Assembly: GCF_001584185.1 (NCBI RefSeq)
Contig: NZ_CP013234.1
Coordinates: forward strand, 62,001-126,000
Length of the DNA: 64,000 bases
DNA from: Collimonas pratensis
GTDB taxonomy: Bacteria > Pseudomonadota > Gammaproteobacteria > Burkholderiales > Burkholderiaceae_D
Direction of reading: 5' to 3'
The notes beneath the pieces were generated by a model, which was not told the DNA's origin, made no database searches, and saw nothing but the letters and a program-made list of their open reading frames with translations. The first letter of the stretch is position 1; every line of letters starts with the position of its first letter. A program made the position numbers and the translations under genes. Shown piece after piece: positions 35,450 through 48,340 of this stretch.

Positions 35450-37147
35450 ATGCAAAACGCCAAATCGGTTGACCCGCAAGAACCGTCTGCAACGGCCGTC
35501 GAGAACTGCCTGCCGAAAGGTACGCGCCTGGCCGATTTTGAAATCATCGGTGTGATCGGCGAAGGCGGTTTCGGCATTGTCTACTTTGCCTTCGACCGCT
35601 CGCTGCGGCGCATGGTCGCCATCAAGGAATACATGCCGGGCGCCTTTGCCGGGCGCGGCCCGGACAAGAAGGTGGTGGTGCGTTCGCAGCGCCACCGCGA
35701 GACCTTCACCATCGGCCTCAAGAGCTTTATCAAGGAAGCGCGCCTGCTGGCGCAGTTCGACCATCCGGCCCTGATCAAGGTGTACCGCTTCTGGGAGCAG
35801 AACAATACCGCCTACATGGCGATGCGTTATTACGAAGGCCGCACGCTCAAGAGCGTAGTGCAGAACTCGCCGTCCCAGGTCACGGAAGCCTGGCTGAAAA
35901 GCATGCTCAAGCCGATGCTGGAAGCGCTGGCAGCCATGTACCGGGTGCAGATCCTGCACCGCGATATCTCACCCGACAACATCATGATCCAGAAGAGCGG
36001 CGAGGCGGTGCTGCTGGACTTCGGCGCGGCGCGCCAGATCATCGGTGACATGACGCATTCGCTGACGGTGATTCTGAAGCCGGGCTATGCACCGATCGAG
36101 CAGTACGCCGACGACGCCATGATGAAGCAAGGGCCATGGACCGATATCTATTCGCTGTCGGCGGTGATTTATTTCGCCATCAAGAAAACCGCGCCGCCGA
36201 CTTCCGTGGCGCGCATGATCCAGGATCCCATCGAGCTGCTGCAGAACGGCGAGCACAGCGGCTTCAGCCAGGCCTTTCTGGCGGCGATCGACAAGGGACT
36301 GGCGGTCAAGCCGGATGATCGTCCGCAATCGATAGAAGAATTCCGCCAGTTGCTCGACCTTGAGCTGTCGGTGCCGATGCCGATGCCCGACAACGATGCC
36401 GTGCCGCCCTCTTCGTCCAGCGCCGCCAAGCGCAAAGCGGGCGCCGCCGGCAGCAAACAGGATAGCAAGCACGACGGCAAGCAGGGTAGCAGCGCCCAGG
36501 TGGCCGCTACTGCAAATGTAATGGAACGGTCGCTGCGTGCCCCTGCCTTATGGATTGCGGCAGCAGTCTGCGTACTGGCCGCCGGCGCCTATCTGTGGCT
36601 TAAGCCAGCGCAACAGCAGCCGGAAGCGCCGCTGGTGGCAGCGCGCGCGCCGGCAGCAAAGCCGGCGCCGAGCGCGGCCGTGGCCGGCGAGCAGATCCTG
36701 GACGAAGAAACCATTGGTTGGGAAACCTTGAAGGAACTGAAAGACGTTACGCCGCAGCAGATTACCGCGTTCCTGCAGAAATACCCGAACAGCAAGCATG
36801 CCGAGCTGGCCCGTGCCCGGCTGACAGAACTGCAAGGCAAGAGCGTGGCAGAAGCTGCCGCTAAAGCGGCCGAGGTAAAAGGTGTGGAAAGCAAAACCGC
36901 AGAGCTCAAGCCGGCAGAAGTAAAAGTGGCCGATGCCACCGGCGTGGTGGCGCTGACCATTAAACCGTGGGGCAACGTGAGCGTGGATGGCAACCTGAAA
37001 GGCGCCAGCCCGCCTTTGAAAAGGCTGGTCCTGGCAGAAGGCAAGCATCAGATCAAGGTGGCTAATCCGAGTTTTCCGGACAAGGTCTTTGAAATTGACG
37101 TCAGCCAGAAAAAATCGCGTAGTATCGACTACAATTTTTCGCCCTAA
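35450..37147 (+). CDS. ppkA: Transmembrane Ser/Thr protein kinase with C-terminal PEGA domain (PpkA-like)
   Basis: 565 residues. Kinase domain about 30-310: G-loop GEGGFG (37-42), VAIK lysine 59, catalytic loop HRDISPDN (170-177, Ser where Lys is usual), DFG at 190-192, and APIEQY substrate-lobe segment. A charged, Ser/Lys-rich linker precedes one transmembrane helix (about 364-384), so the C-terminus should be periplasmic. It is Ala/Pro/Lys-rich and ends in a PEGA-type beta domain (about 498-565, IKPWGNVSVDGNLKGASPPLKRLVL). It is expected to phosphorylate the FHA partner encoded upstream. Confidence 0.92.
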   Translation: MQNAKSVDPQEPSATAVENCLPKGTRLADFEIIGVIGEGGFGIVYFAFDRSLRRMVAIKEYMPGAFAGRGPDKKVVVRSQRHRETFTIGLKSFIKEARLLAQFDHPALIKVYRFWEQNNTAYMAMRYYEGRTLKSVVQNSPSQVTEAWLKSMLKPMLEALAAMYRVQILHRDISPDNIMIQKSGEAVLLDFGAARQIIGDMTHSLTVILKPGYAPIEQYADDAMMKQGPWTDIYSLSAVIYFAIKKTAPPTSVARMIQDPIELLQNGEHSGFSQAFLAAIDKGLAVKPDDRPQSIEEFRQLLDLELSVPMPMPDNDAVPPSSSSAAKRKAGAAGSKQDSKHDGKQGSSAQVAATANVMERSLRAPALWIAAAVCVLAAGAYLWLKPAQQQPEAPLVAARAPAAKPAPSAAVAGEQILDEETIGWETLKELKDVTPQQITAFLQKYPNSKHAELARARLTELQGKSVAEAAAKAAEVKGVESKTAELKPAEVKVADATGVVALTIKPWGNVSVDGNLKGASPPLKRLVLAEGKHQIKVANPSFPDKVFEIDVSQKKSRSIDYNFSP

Positions 37148-37174
37148 TCAACGCATTCCAGCCAGGCACATCTC

Positions 37175-37648
37175 ATGACCATTTCTTTTTACCGTAGCGG
37201 CAGCGCCGCCATGATCGCTGCGATCTTCGCGCTCAGCGCTTGCGACACCATCGATACGGCAAAGACGCCGGCTGCGACCGGCCAGGCCTCTGCTTCTTCC
37301 TCCGCGCCGGCGGCGGTTGTCGCCGCGCCCCAGCCGCCGCCGGCGCCAGCCGCCTTGACCGATGGCATCGCCCTGTACAACAAGGGCAGCTACAGCGCCG
37401 CCATCAAACGCCTCGCCAACGGCCAGGAGATCTGGTCGGCGGATACGTCATTCCAGACCGAAGCCTTGAAATACATGGCGTTCAGCTATTGCGTCACCTC
37501 GCGCCGCAAGCTGTGCAAGCAGCAGTTTGAAAAGGCCCTGAGGCTCGATCCGGCATTTGACCTGGCGCCGGGCGAGCAAGGCCATCCTTTGTGGGGTCCG
37601 GTATTCAACCAGGCCAAGCGCAGCGTGGCCGCCAGCGCCAAGAAATAA
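37175..37648 (+). CDS. TssQ-family T6SS-associated lipoprotein
   Basis: 157 residues. The signal peptide ends in a lipobox (ALSAC), predicting an outer- or inner-membrane lipoprotein. A Pro/Ala/Ser-rich linker follows, and then a TPR-like domain with ALTDGIALYNKGSYSAAIKRLANG, KYMAFSYCVTSRRKLCKQQFEKALRLDPAFDLAPGEQGHPLWGPVF. This pattern matches the TssQ family associated with type VI systems in Burkholderiales (recalled from family naming, not tested). It is 27 bp after the kinase gene and completes the four-gene unit FHA-phosphatase-kinase-lipoprotein. Confidence 0.8.
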   Translation: MTISFYRSGSAAMIAAIFALSACDTIDTAKTPAATGQASASSSAPAAVVAAPQPPPAPAALTDGIALYNKGSYSAAIKRLANGQEIWSADTSFQTEALKYMAFSYCVTSRRKLCKQQFEKALRLDPAFDLAPGEQGHPLWGPVFNQAKRSVAASAKK

Positions 37649-37655
37649 GATCGTC

Positions 37656-38573
37656 CTAGCGGCCGAACACGGGAGCGGTAAATCCCGGCAATGCCGGAAT
37701 CCGCTCCGCCATGAATTGCATGAATACCGTGGCGCGCAGGGATTGATAGCGGCGCGACGGATACAGCAGCGAGGCTTCCTGCCCCGCCGCGCTCCAGGCT
37801 GGCAGAACGCGCTGCAGCTGGCCGCTTTCCAGCAGGTCGTGCACCAGCCAGGATGGGCAGATGCCAAGGCCGGCGCCCATCAGGAAACTCTCGCGTATCG
37901 CCAGCGAACTGTTGACCAGGTAGCCGCTGCGGGTGGCGATCTCGACCGTGCCGCCGGGGCCGTTCAGCCGGCTCACTTCGCCGTTGGCCGGGCGTGCAAA
38001 GCCGATATAGCGATGGCTGGCCAGGTCCTGCAGGCGGCGGATCTTCGGGTGGCGCGCCAGATAGGCCGGCGCCGCCACCAGATAGCGCTGCGCGCTGGCG
38101 ATCTTGCGTGCGATCATGTTGGGCGGCAGCGTGCCGGCCAGCCTTAAGGCGACGTCTACGCCGTCTTCCACCAGGTCGACAAAGCGATCGTTCAAGACCA
38201 GCTCGACCTCGATCTCCGGATATAACGCCAGAAATTCCAGCACCAGCGCGTTGACCCGCAACTGGCCGAGACCGAGCGGAGCATTCACGCGCAACAGGCC
38301 GGCCGGCTTTTCGGTCAGGCCGCGGGCGTCGCTGACCGCCTCATTGAACTCTTCCAGCACATGTTTGGCGCGCTCGTAAAACCGCTTGCCTTGCTCGGTA
38401 GCGGTAAGGCTGGTGGTGCTGCGTTCCAGCAGGCGCACCCCAAGCTGCTTTTCCAGCGCGGCGATGGTTTTGCTGACGGTCGGCTGCGTGCTGTGCTGTT
38501 CGCGCGCCACCGCCGACAGGCTGCCGAGTTCGACCGCGCGGACGAAGCTGCGGCAAGCTTTGATTTGATCCAT
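37656..38573 (-). CDS. LysR family regulator
   Basis: 305 residues. HTH: MDQIKACRSFVRAVELGSLSAVAREQHSTQPTVSKTIAALEKQLGVRLLERSTTS. The effector domain reads LRVNAPLGLGQLRVNALVLEFLALYPEIEVELVLNDRFVDLVEDGVDVALRLAG, the DhaS/CrgA-like pattern. It ends GMGAGLGICPSWLV-like (LMGAGLGICPSWLV). It is divergent from an SGNH hydrolase (109 bp between starts), which it probably regulates, and converges on the TssQ gene with seven bases between stops. Confidence 0.94.
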   Translation of the reverse strand: MDQIKACRSFVRAVELGSLSAVAREQHSTQPTVSKTIAALEKQLGVRLLERSTTSLTATEQGKRFYERAKHVLEEFNEAVSDARGLTEKPAGLLRVNAPLGLGQLRVNALVLEFLALYPEIEVELVLNDRFVDLVEDGVDVALRLAGTLPPNMIARKIASAQRYLVAAPAYLARHPKIRRLQDLASHRYIGFARPANGEVSRLNGPGGTVEIATRSGYLVNSSLAIRESFLMGAGLGICPSWLVHDLLESGQLQRVLPAWSAAGQEASLLYPSRRYQSLRATVFMQFMAERIPALPGFTAPVFGR

Positions 38574-38682
38574 ATAATTCCAGTTTGGAATAAGAGATAT
38601 GCAATTATGCGCTCTAGTGAATTAATCTGGAATGAACTATCTTGAATGCATGCGGATTTCCGCCTGACCAACAGGAGCATTC

Positions 38683-39948
38683 ATGAAGCACCAGAAAATT
38701 CTCGCCATCCTGGCCACGCTATCGATGTTGAACGGCAGCGTGCTTGCCGCGGCGGCGCCGGAAGCGCCACCGGCGACGCTGCATTGGGTCGCCAGCTGGA
38801 GCGCCAGTCCGCAACCGATCTGGGAGGCCGGCTTCGCTTTGTCGACCAATATTCCGGCAAGCCTGTCGAACCAGACCGTACGCCAGATCGCTCGCATCAG
38901 CCTGGGCGGCAAGCGCGCCAGGGTAGTGCTGTCGAACGAGTTCGGGACTACCCCGCTGACCTTGGACGCGGCGCATATCGCGCTGGCCGGCGACGGCTCC
39001 GGCATCGTCGCCGGCACGGATCGCACCCTCACCTTCGGTGGCCGCGAAACGGTGACGATTGCGCCGGGCGCGCCGGCGGTCAGCGATCCTGTCGATCTTG
39101 AACTGGCGCCGCTGGCCCAAGTCGCGGTCAGCATCTTCCTGCCGCAAATCACGCCGCTCACAACCTTCCACTGGGACGGCAAGCAGACCGCCTACATCGC
39201 CCCAGGCAACCTGACGGCGGCGCCCCTGATCGATGCCGCCCAGACCATGGACGCACGCTTGTTCCTCAGCACGATCCTTGTCGAGGCGAGGCCCGCAACG
39301 CGCGTGGTGGCGGCTTTTGGCGATTCGATCACCGATGGCGGCGGTTCTACTGTGAACCGCAACCAGCGCTGGCCCGACCTGCTGGCGCAGCGCCTGGCCC
39401 CACAGGATGTTGCGGTGATCAACGCTGGCATATCCGGGGCCAGGGTGCTGAGCGACAAGATGGGTGTCAACGCCCTCGCCCGCTTCGAGCGCGATGTGCT
39501 GAACCAGCCGGGCCTCGACACCGTGATCCTGCTGATGGGCATCAACGACATCGGCTGGCCCGGCAGCAGCTTCACGCCGCAGGACCCAGCTTTGGCGGCG
39601 GAGCGCTTGATCGACGGCTACCGGCAGCTGATAGCGCGGGCGCGTCTGCATCATGTACGTATCGTCGGTGCTACCTTGACACCGTTCGAGGGCGCGTTGC
39701 AGGACACCGAGCTGAAAAGCTATTATTCCGAAAGCAAGGAAAAGACCCGGCAAGCGGTAAATCGATGGATACGCGGCAGCGGCCAATTCGACGCCGTCAT
39801 CGACTTTGACGCTGCCATGAGGGATCCGGCACATACGGGGCGCCTCCTGCCAGCCTACGATTGCGGCGACCACCTGCATCCGGGCGATGCTGGTTACCGC
39901 GCCATGGCCGAGGCGATAGATCTGACAACTTTACTCGGCCGGCGCTGA
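38683..39948 (+). CDS. Secreted SGNH/GDSL-family esterase
   Basis: 421 residues with a signal peptide (MKHQKILAILATLSMLNGSVLAAAA). It has an N-terminal beta domain (about 30-205: LHWVASWSASPQPIW, TVRQIARISLGGKRARVVLSNEFG) and a GDSL domain starting VVAAFGDSITDGGGS (nucleophile Ser). INAGISGARVL (Gly block) and LLMGINDIGWPGSS (Asn block) follow, and the catalytic Asp/His are in CGDHLHPGDAGY. Such two-domain enzymes deacetylate or de-esterify polysaccharides or lipids outside the cytoplasm. Presumed target of the divergent LysR regulator. Confidence 0.93.
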   Translation: MKHQKILAILATLSMLNGSVLAAAAPEAPPATLHWVASWSASPQPIWEAGFALSTNIPASLSNQTVRQIARISLGGKRARVVLSNEFGTTPLTLDAAHIALAGDGSGIVAGTDRTLTFGGRETVTIAPGAPAVSDPVDLELAPLAQVAVSIFLPQITPLTTFHWDGKQTAYIAPGNLTAAPLIDAAQTMDARLFLSTILVEARPATRVVAAFGDSITDGGGSTVNRNQRWPDLLAQRLAPQDVAVINAGISGARVLSDKMGVNALARFERDVLNQPGLDTVILLMGINDIGWPGSSFTPQDPALAAERLIDGYRQLIARARLHHVRIVGATLTPFEGALQDTELKSYYSESKEKTRQAVNRWIRGSGQFDAVIDFDAAMRDPAHTGRLLPAYDCGDHLHPGDAGYRAMAEAIDLTTLLGRR

Positions 39949-40123
39949 GTAAGCTGAGTATTGCTGAGTAATCGAGGACGGGATCTAAATAGGTTTTTGA
40001 CTCTAATCGGCGCTAAAACAGGGCTTTTGCAGCGATCTGCCGCAGCTTTTCAGGTAGATTCCAGCCCTGTGGCAAACTGTTGGCGTTTGCCGTGGCTCCT
40101 TGAAGAATCTACAAAACCACTAG

Positions 40124-42205
<2,082 letters not shown>

Positions 42206-42210
42206 GTGAA

Positions 42211-42803
<593 letters not shown>

Positions 42804-42824
42804 CCCCTACCCCACCGCACTTGA

Positions 42825-43889
<1,065 letters not shown>

Positions 43890-43962
43890 TACGGCGCAGC
43901 CGGAGTGCGTCCTGCGCTCCGGCCGTCTGTGGCGCAAGCACTGCTGCTTGAGGAGGAACGGT

Positions 43963-44469
43963 ATGCTGCAAGCACGACGCTTTCGCGCTTTGCTGCCAGT
44001 CCTGCTGGCGGCATGCGCCATGCCGCCGCCGGCTCACGGCGAGATCCTGAAGAACTGGTTCAACGATCCCTTCATCCAGGTGCGCAACGCCGTGCCAGAT
44101 TGTCCGCAGCCGCTAGGTCCCCTGGTGAGCGAGCAAGAGGCGCACAGGGAATCGCATTGGCGTACCGAACGCGGCACCAGTTGCTGGCTGGCCGGCCAGT
44201 GCAGCAAGCCGAATTCTTATCTTTACGATGCGCCGATAGCGCAGGTCGTGCAGGCCCATTTTGCTGCGGATCCGGCGTTCGCCCGCAGCAGCCTATGGCT
44301 GACTTTCCAGCGCCGTTTTGTCTGGGTCGAAGGCTGCAGCGCCGACCCCGCCATCACGGCCGCGGCGCTGGAAGCCTTTGTTCGCGCTGCGCCGGATGTT
44401 GAACGTGTGATCGTTAACCTGCGCGCGCCAGGCGCCAATAAAGCGCCCTACCCGCTGGCGCCACCCTGA
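43963..44469 (+). CDS. Predicted lipoprotein with BON-like C-terminus
   Basis: 168 residues from ATG 43963, which has a near-perfect AGGAGG eight bases upstream. The N-terminus ends in a lipobox-like LLAAC, predicting a lipoprotein. The mature part has WFNDPFIQVRNAVPDCPQPLGPLVSEQE and paired cysteines (SCWLAGQC), then a domain of about 80 residues. Its pattern (YDAPIAQVVQAHFAADPAFARSSLWLTFQRRFVWVEGCS ... ALEAFVRAAPDVERVIVNL) resembles a BON domain, known in envelope proteins such as OsmY. That resemblance is tentative. It is 74 bp after pip and converges on the peroxidase gene. Confidence 0.65.
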   Translation: MLQARRFRALLPVLLAACAMPPPAHGEILKNWFNDPFIQVRNAVPDCPQPLGPLVSEQEAHRESHWRTERGTSCWLAGQCSKPNSYLYDAPIAQVVQAHFAADPAFARSSLWLTFQRRFVWVEGCSADPAITAAALEAFVRAAPDVERVIVNLRAPGANKAPYPLAPP

Positions 44470-44475
44470 CGATTC

Positions 44476-45918
44476 CTATTCAATGCGCGCTGCGCCCGCT
44501 TTGGCCGAATAGCCGTCGTTCAAGGTTTTCAGGAACGCGATCAGGTCGCCGATTTCCTCGTCGTTGAGAGCCGGCGCCTGGCCTTTTTTTCGATTCAAAG
44601 GCGCATCCAGGCTGTCGATATTGCCGCGGTAGCGTGCCGGCAGATCGTCATATTTCACTATCTTGCCGTTGACCTTGGGATACCACTTGCCAGGATCGGT
44701 ATCGCGTTCCACATAAAAATGCAGCATGTCTTCCAATGTGTGGAAACGGCCGTTATGAAAGAACGCGCCGCGCGTCGCCACGTTGCGCAGGGTCGGCGAC
44801 TTGAACATGCCGCAGAACTCTGCTTCTTTCGCCATGTCCTTGCGGTCCGGGCCGCAGATGCCGAGGTCGGCATAGCGCGGATCGCGGTTGGCGGCGATCT
44901 CGGGATTGCGTGGCACGCCGAGCGCCTGGAAACCGAAATCGGTAAACTGCGCCGGCCGTCCTCCCGGCCCGGGAGTGTCGACGTGGCACTTGGCGCAATT
45001 GCCTTTGTCCGGATTGTTGAACAAGCCGTAGCCGCGCAGTTCCGCTGGCGTGAAATCGGCATTGCCCGCCATCGCCGCATCGAACTTGCTGGTGTAAGGA
45101 TGGAAGCTGGGATCTTCGGTCTGGAAGGCTTCCAATGCCAGCGTCGCCTGTTCCAGCGCTGCCGCAGGCCGCTCGAAGATATCGGCGCCATAGACTTGCC
45201 GGAACTGCGCCACGTAACTGGTCTTCTGCAATCTGGCGACCACCGCGGCAGGATTCGGATTCGCCATCTCGTTCACGTTTAGCAGGGGAATCAAGGCCTG
45301 CTCATGCAGCGAATTGACCGCACCATCATGCGTGAAACCGCCGGTCGGCCCCTCGTCTTCGGTGTCGTCCGGCCCCGGCACATAGTAATGACGAGTGAAT
45401 TTTGGCGTGAAACCGAGGTAGCGCAAGGACGGTACGGCGCGCGTACCCTGCCGCTCCATGCCGGCGCCGCCCAGTTGCACCGCCAATCCGTTCGGCGGTC
45501 CGTAAGCATGGTCCGGACTATGGCAGGTAGCGCAAGACATCGTGCCGGAAGCCGACAGGGAAGCATCGAAAAACAGTTGCTTGCCCAGCTGCGCCGCCGC
45601 ACTCAGCGTAGCCGCCGGCTCAGGATAGCGCACCCACATTTTCAAGCCCGGCTTCGGCGTAGCCGGCACTGCTGCCATCGCTACCGCCGCGGCAGAAGCA
45701 GCAACATCAGCATGTGCCGGCGCCTTGGCGTCATGGCAGCCGTCCAGCAACAGCGCAGCCGACGCCAGCACGGCAATCACCCCGCCCCCCTCCAGGAACC
45801 CCAGCCCACTATATCTGCTGCTCAAGACGTTTGATCCATTCCCATATAGTTGCCGCCACCTTTTAATTGGGGTCAGAGTCGAATATAGCCGTAGCGACAT
45901 ATTCGACTCTGACCCCAA
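44476..45918 (-). CDS. Di-haem cytochrome c peroxidase (MauG/CcpA family), first paralogue
   Basis: 480 residues as drawn. The start is uncertain because ATG 45918 and ATG 45900 lie inside a hairpin repeat. GTG 45780, with GGAGGGG just upstream, would give 434 residues. Two c-type haem sites, CATCH and CAKCH, are present. The surrounding text is the MauG/CcpA type: GKQLFFDASLSASGTMSCATCHSPDH, GTRAVPSLRYLGF, GLFNNPDKGNCAKCHVD, FKSPTLRNVATRGAFFHNG and a final DLIAFLKTLNDG. A lipobox-like LLDGC suggests anchoring. It lies ten bases after a PF04185 phosphoesterase gene on the same strand, so the two are an operon. A close paralogue sits at 58681-59940, also beside a phosphoesterase. Confidence 0.9.
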   Translation of the reverse strand: MGSESNMSLRLYSTLTPIKRWRQLYGNGSNVLSSRYSGLGFLEGGGVIAVLASAALLLDGCHDAKAPAHADVAASAAAVAMAAVPATPKPGLKMWVRYPEPAATLSAAAQLGKQLFFDASLSASGTMSCATCHSPDHAYGPPNGLAVQLGGAGMERQGTRAVPSLRYLGFTPKFTRHYYVPGPDDTEDEGPTGGFTHDGAVNSLHEQALIPLLNVNEMANPNPAAVVARLQKTSYVAQFRQVYGADIFERPAAALEQATLALEAFQTEDPSFHPYTSKFDAAMAGNADFTPAELRGYGLFNNPDKGNCAKCHVDTPGPGGRPAQFTDFGFQALGVPRNPEIAANRDPRYADLGICGPDRKDMAKEAEFCGMFKSPTLRNVATRGAFFHNGRFHTLEDMLHFYVERDTDPGKWYPKVNGKIVKYDDLPARYRGNIDSLDAPLNRKKGQAPALNDEEIGDLIAFLKTLNDGYSAKAGAARIE

Positions 45919-45922
45919 TTAA
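45863..45922. repeat. GGGGTCAGAGT hairpin between phosphoesterase and peroxidase genes
   Basis: Perfect 24-bp arms (45863-45886 and 45899-45922) with a 12-nt loop. They share the core GGGGTCAGAGT with the composite repeats but have a different inner part. It begins six bases after the phosphoesterase stop and covers the annotated peroxidase start. Confidence 0.92.
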
Positions 45923-45928
45923 TGGGGC

Positions 45929-48340
45929 TTAGAAGTTGAACATGGCCATCAGGTCGCCGACGGCGCTGGTGTTGACCGGGCGGTACTGGTCGGCGGCGAC
46001 GCTGACCGGGTTGGGCAGGTTGTCGCGGCTGCGCGGCGAGAGCGGCGGCAGGCGCCAGTTGCGCTCGATGAATTTCAGCACCGACGAGTGATCGTAGTAG
46101 GTGTGGTCGATAAAGCCGGTGCGGGCATAGGGCGAGACCAGCAGGAAAGGGATGCGTGGGCCGTCGCCGAAGAAATCGACGTTCTGGATGTAGCCGCTGT
46201 CGAAGTGGCCGCCGCCTTCATCGGTGGTGACCAGGATCGCGGTATGCGCCCATAGCGTCGGGTTGGCCTTGACCTTGGCGATCAGGTCTTGCAGGAAGGC
46301 TTCATAGCGGGCCGGGGCGGAATAGCCGGGGTGGCCGCTGTCGAGATTCTTCGGCACCACGAAGGATACCGCCGGCAGGGTGCCTTTGGCGACGTCGCTG
46401 TAGAAAGTGGTGAGGCCGGCCAGGCTGGATTTCAAGCTGCTGTTCATCACATTGCTGGAGGCCACCAGCGGGTCGCCGATGGCGTTGTACTGCGCGCCTT
46501 GCGCGACCGCCACCGGGAAACCCAGGGCGGCGGCGTCGGCCGTCACGTCGGCAATTTCGCGGCCGCCGGTATACCATTTCCAGGCGACGTTTTTCTTGGC
46601 CAGGCCTTCGGCGATGGTCGGCACGGTTTGCGGCGGGTAGTTGTAATTGTTGGGGCCGATAGGCTGGACGTTGCCGTTCATGTCGTAGCCAGGATTGTAG
46701 TTATTCACCAGATAGTATTTGCCGGCGTCGCAATTGCTCTTGACCTTTTTGCCGCTGAGGAAATTCAAGATCGCGCCGACACCCGGTTGGCTGGCATCCG
46801 AACAGTTGACGTAGGAACCGCCCTGATAGCCGTCCTGCGAATAGAAGTTCGGCGTTTGCGCCAGCGGATTCGGGTTTTCGATCTGGTTCGCCGGCGGTGT
46901 GCCGACGGCGCCGCCGTTATTGAAGTAAGGCAGGTCGCCGGTGGCGATGGTGAAGAAATTGGCGCCGGTGCCGCCCATGATGCCCTGATGGTAATTGTCG
47001 CTCAACGCATATTGCTGCGCCAGCGATTTGAAGTAAGGGGCGTCGCCGCTGGCCATGTTGAGGAAGCCCATCAGTTCGCCGCCCTGCCCTGGATTGCTTG
47101 GCGTGATGCCCTTGGTGTCGCCGCCCTGGCCGACGGTTGCCGCTACCCAGGTAAACAAGTCGAGCTTGGAATTATCGCCGCCGGTCTGCTGCCACATCTG
47201 GAAGAAGCGATGCACCGGATCGCCGGTCTGGGCGCTGGCGGCGGTGCCGTAGGGCGCATACTTGGTGAGCTGGAACGGCCCGCTGGGCAAGTTGGCGGGG
47301 AAACGCGTATCCGGCACGCCGCCCGGATCCTGGAAGGTCGGCGCTTTCAATTCACCGATCGCCGTCGGTTGCGGCAGCGTGGCGTAGGCGCCGGCACGCG
47401 TCGGGTTGAGCGTATAGGCGGTTTGCGTTGCACCCTGGTTTTGCAGGGCCAGGCTGAAGTTCGGGCCAGGCGTGCCGTCGGTGTTGATGATGCCCTGCGA
47501 GAGCAGGTTCTTGACGGTCTGGCCGCTAGTCGGCTGGTAAGCGCCGAAGACGGCATCGAAGGTCTGGTTTTCGCCGACGATCACGATCACGTTCTGGATC
47601 GGCGTGGTGGTCGGACCGTTGTTCAGCGCCAGCACCGACTGGATCGCCGTCGCCGGCAATGCGCCGCTGATGTTGCCGCTAGGTGGAATCGTCAGCACGG
47701 CGCGGTTGGCGTCGGCGCCGACCGCAACCTGGCCGGCGTGGACGTTGAAGCGGGCGAGGTCGAACAGATTGTCGAGCGGGTCGCTGGCGGCAGCCCGGTA
47801 GACGGCGTTGCCGATCGGGTCGGTGGTTTCGCTGGCGGGTACGCCCAGCGCGGTAAACAAGGGTTGCAGCGGCAGGGTGACATCGCTGACTGCCTGGGCG
47901 ATGCTGGCGGCGCTGATTTTCGCCGCGCTGATCTGCGCTGCGCTCGGGCTGCCGTTAGGGACCAGGCCCAGCACGCGCTGGGTCACCAGCGAAGTCAGCG
48001 GCGTCAGGTTGGCTTGCACTGCACTGCCGGCGCCGGGAATGATCACCGAAGACAGGGAGGCGGCGCTGCCGTCGGCGTCGTTGAACGGCGCCGTGAGGAT
48101 GAAGGGCGCGGTGCCCTTCAGCGGCAGCGTGAAGTTGCCGCTGCCATCGGTCAGCGCTGTCTGCAGATTCTGGCCGCTGCTGTCGACCATGCTGACGGTC
48201 ACCCCTGCCAGCGCCTTGCCGCTGGCGGCGACGCCGCTCACCGTGGCGCCGCCGGGGGTGAGGCTGTTGCTACTGCTGCCGCTGCAGCCGCACAGATAAA
48301 CCAGCGTTGCGCACGCCAGCGCCAGGGGATGAAGTTTCAT
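45929..48340 (-). CDS. Phosphoesterase-family lipoprotein (PF04185, phospholipase C/AcpA-like), first paralogue
   Basis: 803 residues. The lipoprotein signal peptide ends LVYLCGC. A carboxypeptidase-regulatory-like beta domain (about 30-100: GKALAGVTVSMVDSSGQNLQTALTDGSGNFTLP) and a helical region follow. The PF04185 catalytic domain starts NVIVIVGENQTFDAVFGAY and ends near VTTDEGGGHFDSGYIQNVDFFGDGPRIPFLLVSPYARTGFIDHTYYDHSSVLKFIE. The metal-binding Glu/Asn and Asp/His residues of the phosphoesterase fold are present. Likely activity is hydrolysis of phosphate esters outside the cytoplasm. It is the first gene of a probable operon with the di-haem peroxidase. Shares domain order with the paralogue at 60130-62271. 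Confidence 0.9.
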   Translation of the reverse strand: MKLHPLALACATLVYLCGCSGSSSNSLTPGGATVSGVAASGKALAGVTVSMVDSSGQNLQTALTDGSGNFTLPLKGTAPFILTAPFNDADGSAASLSSVIIPGAGSAVQANLTPLTSLVTQRVLGLVPNGSPSAAQISAAKISAASIAQAVSDVTLPLQPLFTALGVPASETTDPIGNAVYRAAASDPLDNLFDLARFNVHAGQVAVGADANRAVLTIPPSGNISGALPATAIQSVLALNNGPTTTPIQNVIVIVGENQTFDAVFGAYQPTSGQTVKNLLSQGIINTDGTPGPNFSLALQNQGATQTAYTLNPTRAGAYATLPQPTAIGELKAPTFQDPGGVPDTRFPANLPSGPFQLTKYAPYGTAASAQTGDPVHRFFQMWQQTGGDNSKLDLFTWVAATVGQGGDTKGITPSNPGQGGELMGFLNMASGDAPYFKSLAQQYALSDNYHQGIMGGTGANFFTIATGDLPYFNNGGAVGTPPANQIENPNPLAQTPNFYSQDGYQGGSYVNCSDASQPGVGAILNFLSGKKVKSNCDAGKYYLVNNYNPGYDMNGNVQPIGPNNYNYPPQTVPTIAEGLAKKNVAWKWYTGGREIADVTADAAALGFPVAVAQGAQYNAIGDPLVASSNVMNSSLKSSLAGLTTFYSDVAKGTLPAVSFVVPKNLDSGHPGYSAPARYEAFLQDLIAKVKANPTLWAHTAILVTTDEGGGHFDSGYIQNVDFFGDGPRIPFLLVSPYARTGFIDHTYYDHSSVLKFIERNWRLPPLSPRSRDNLPNPVSVAADQYRPVNTSAVGDLMAMFNF

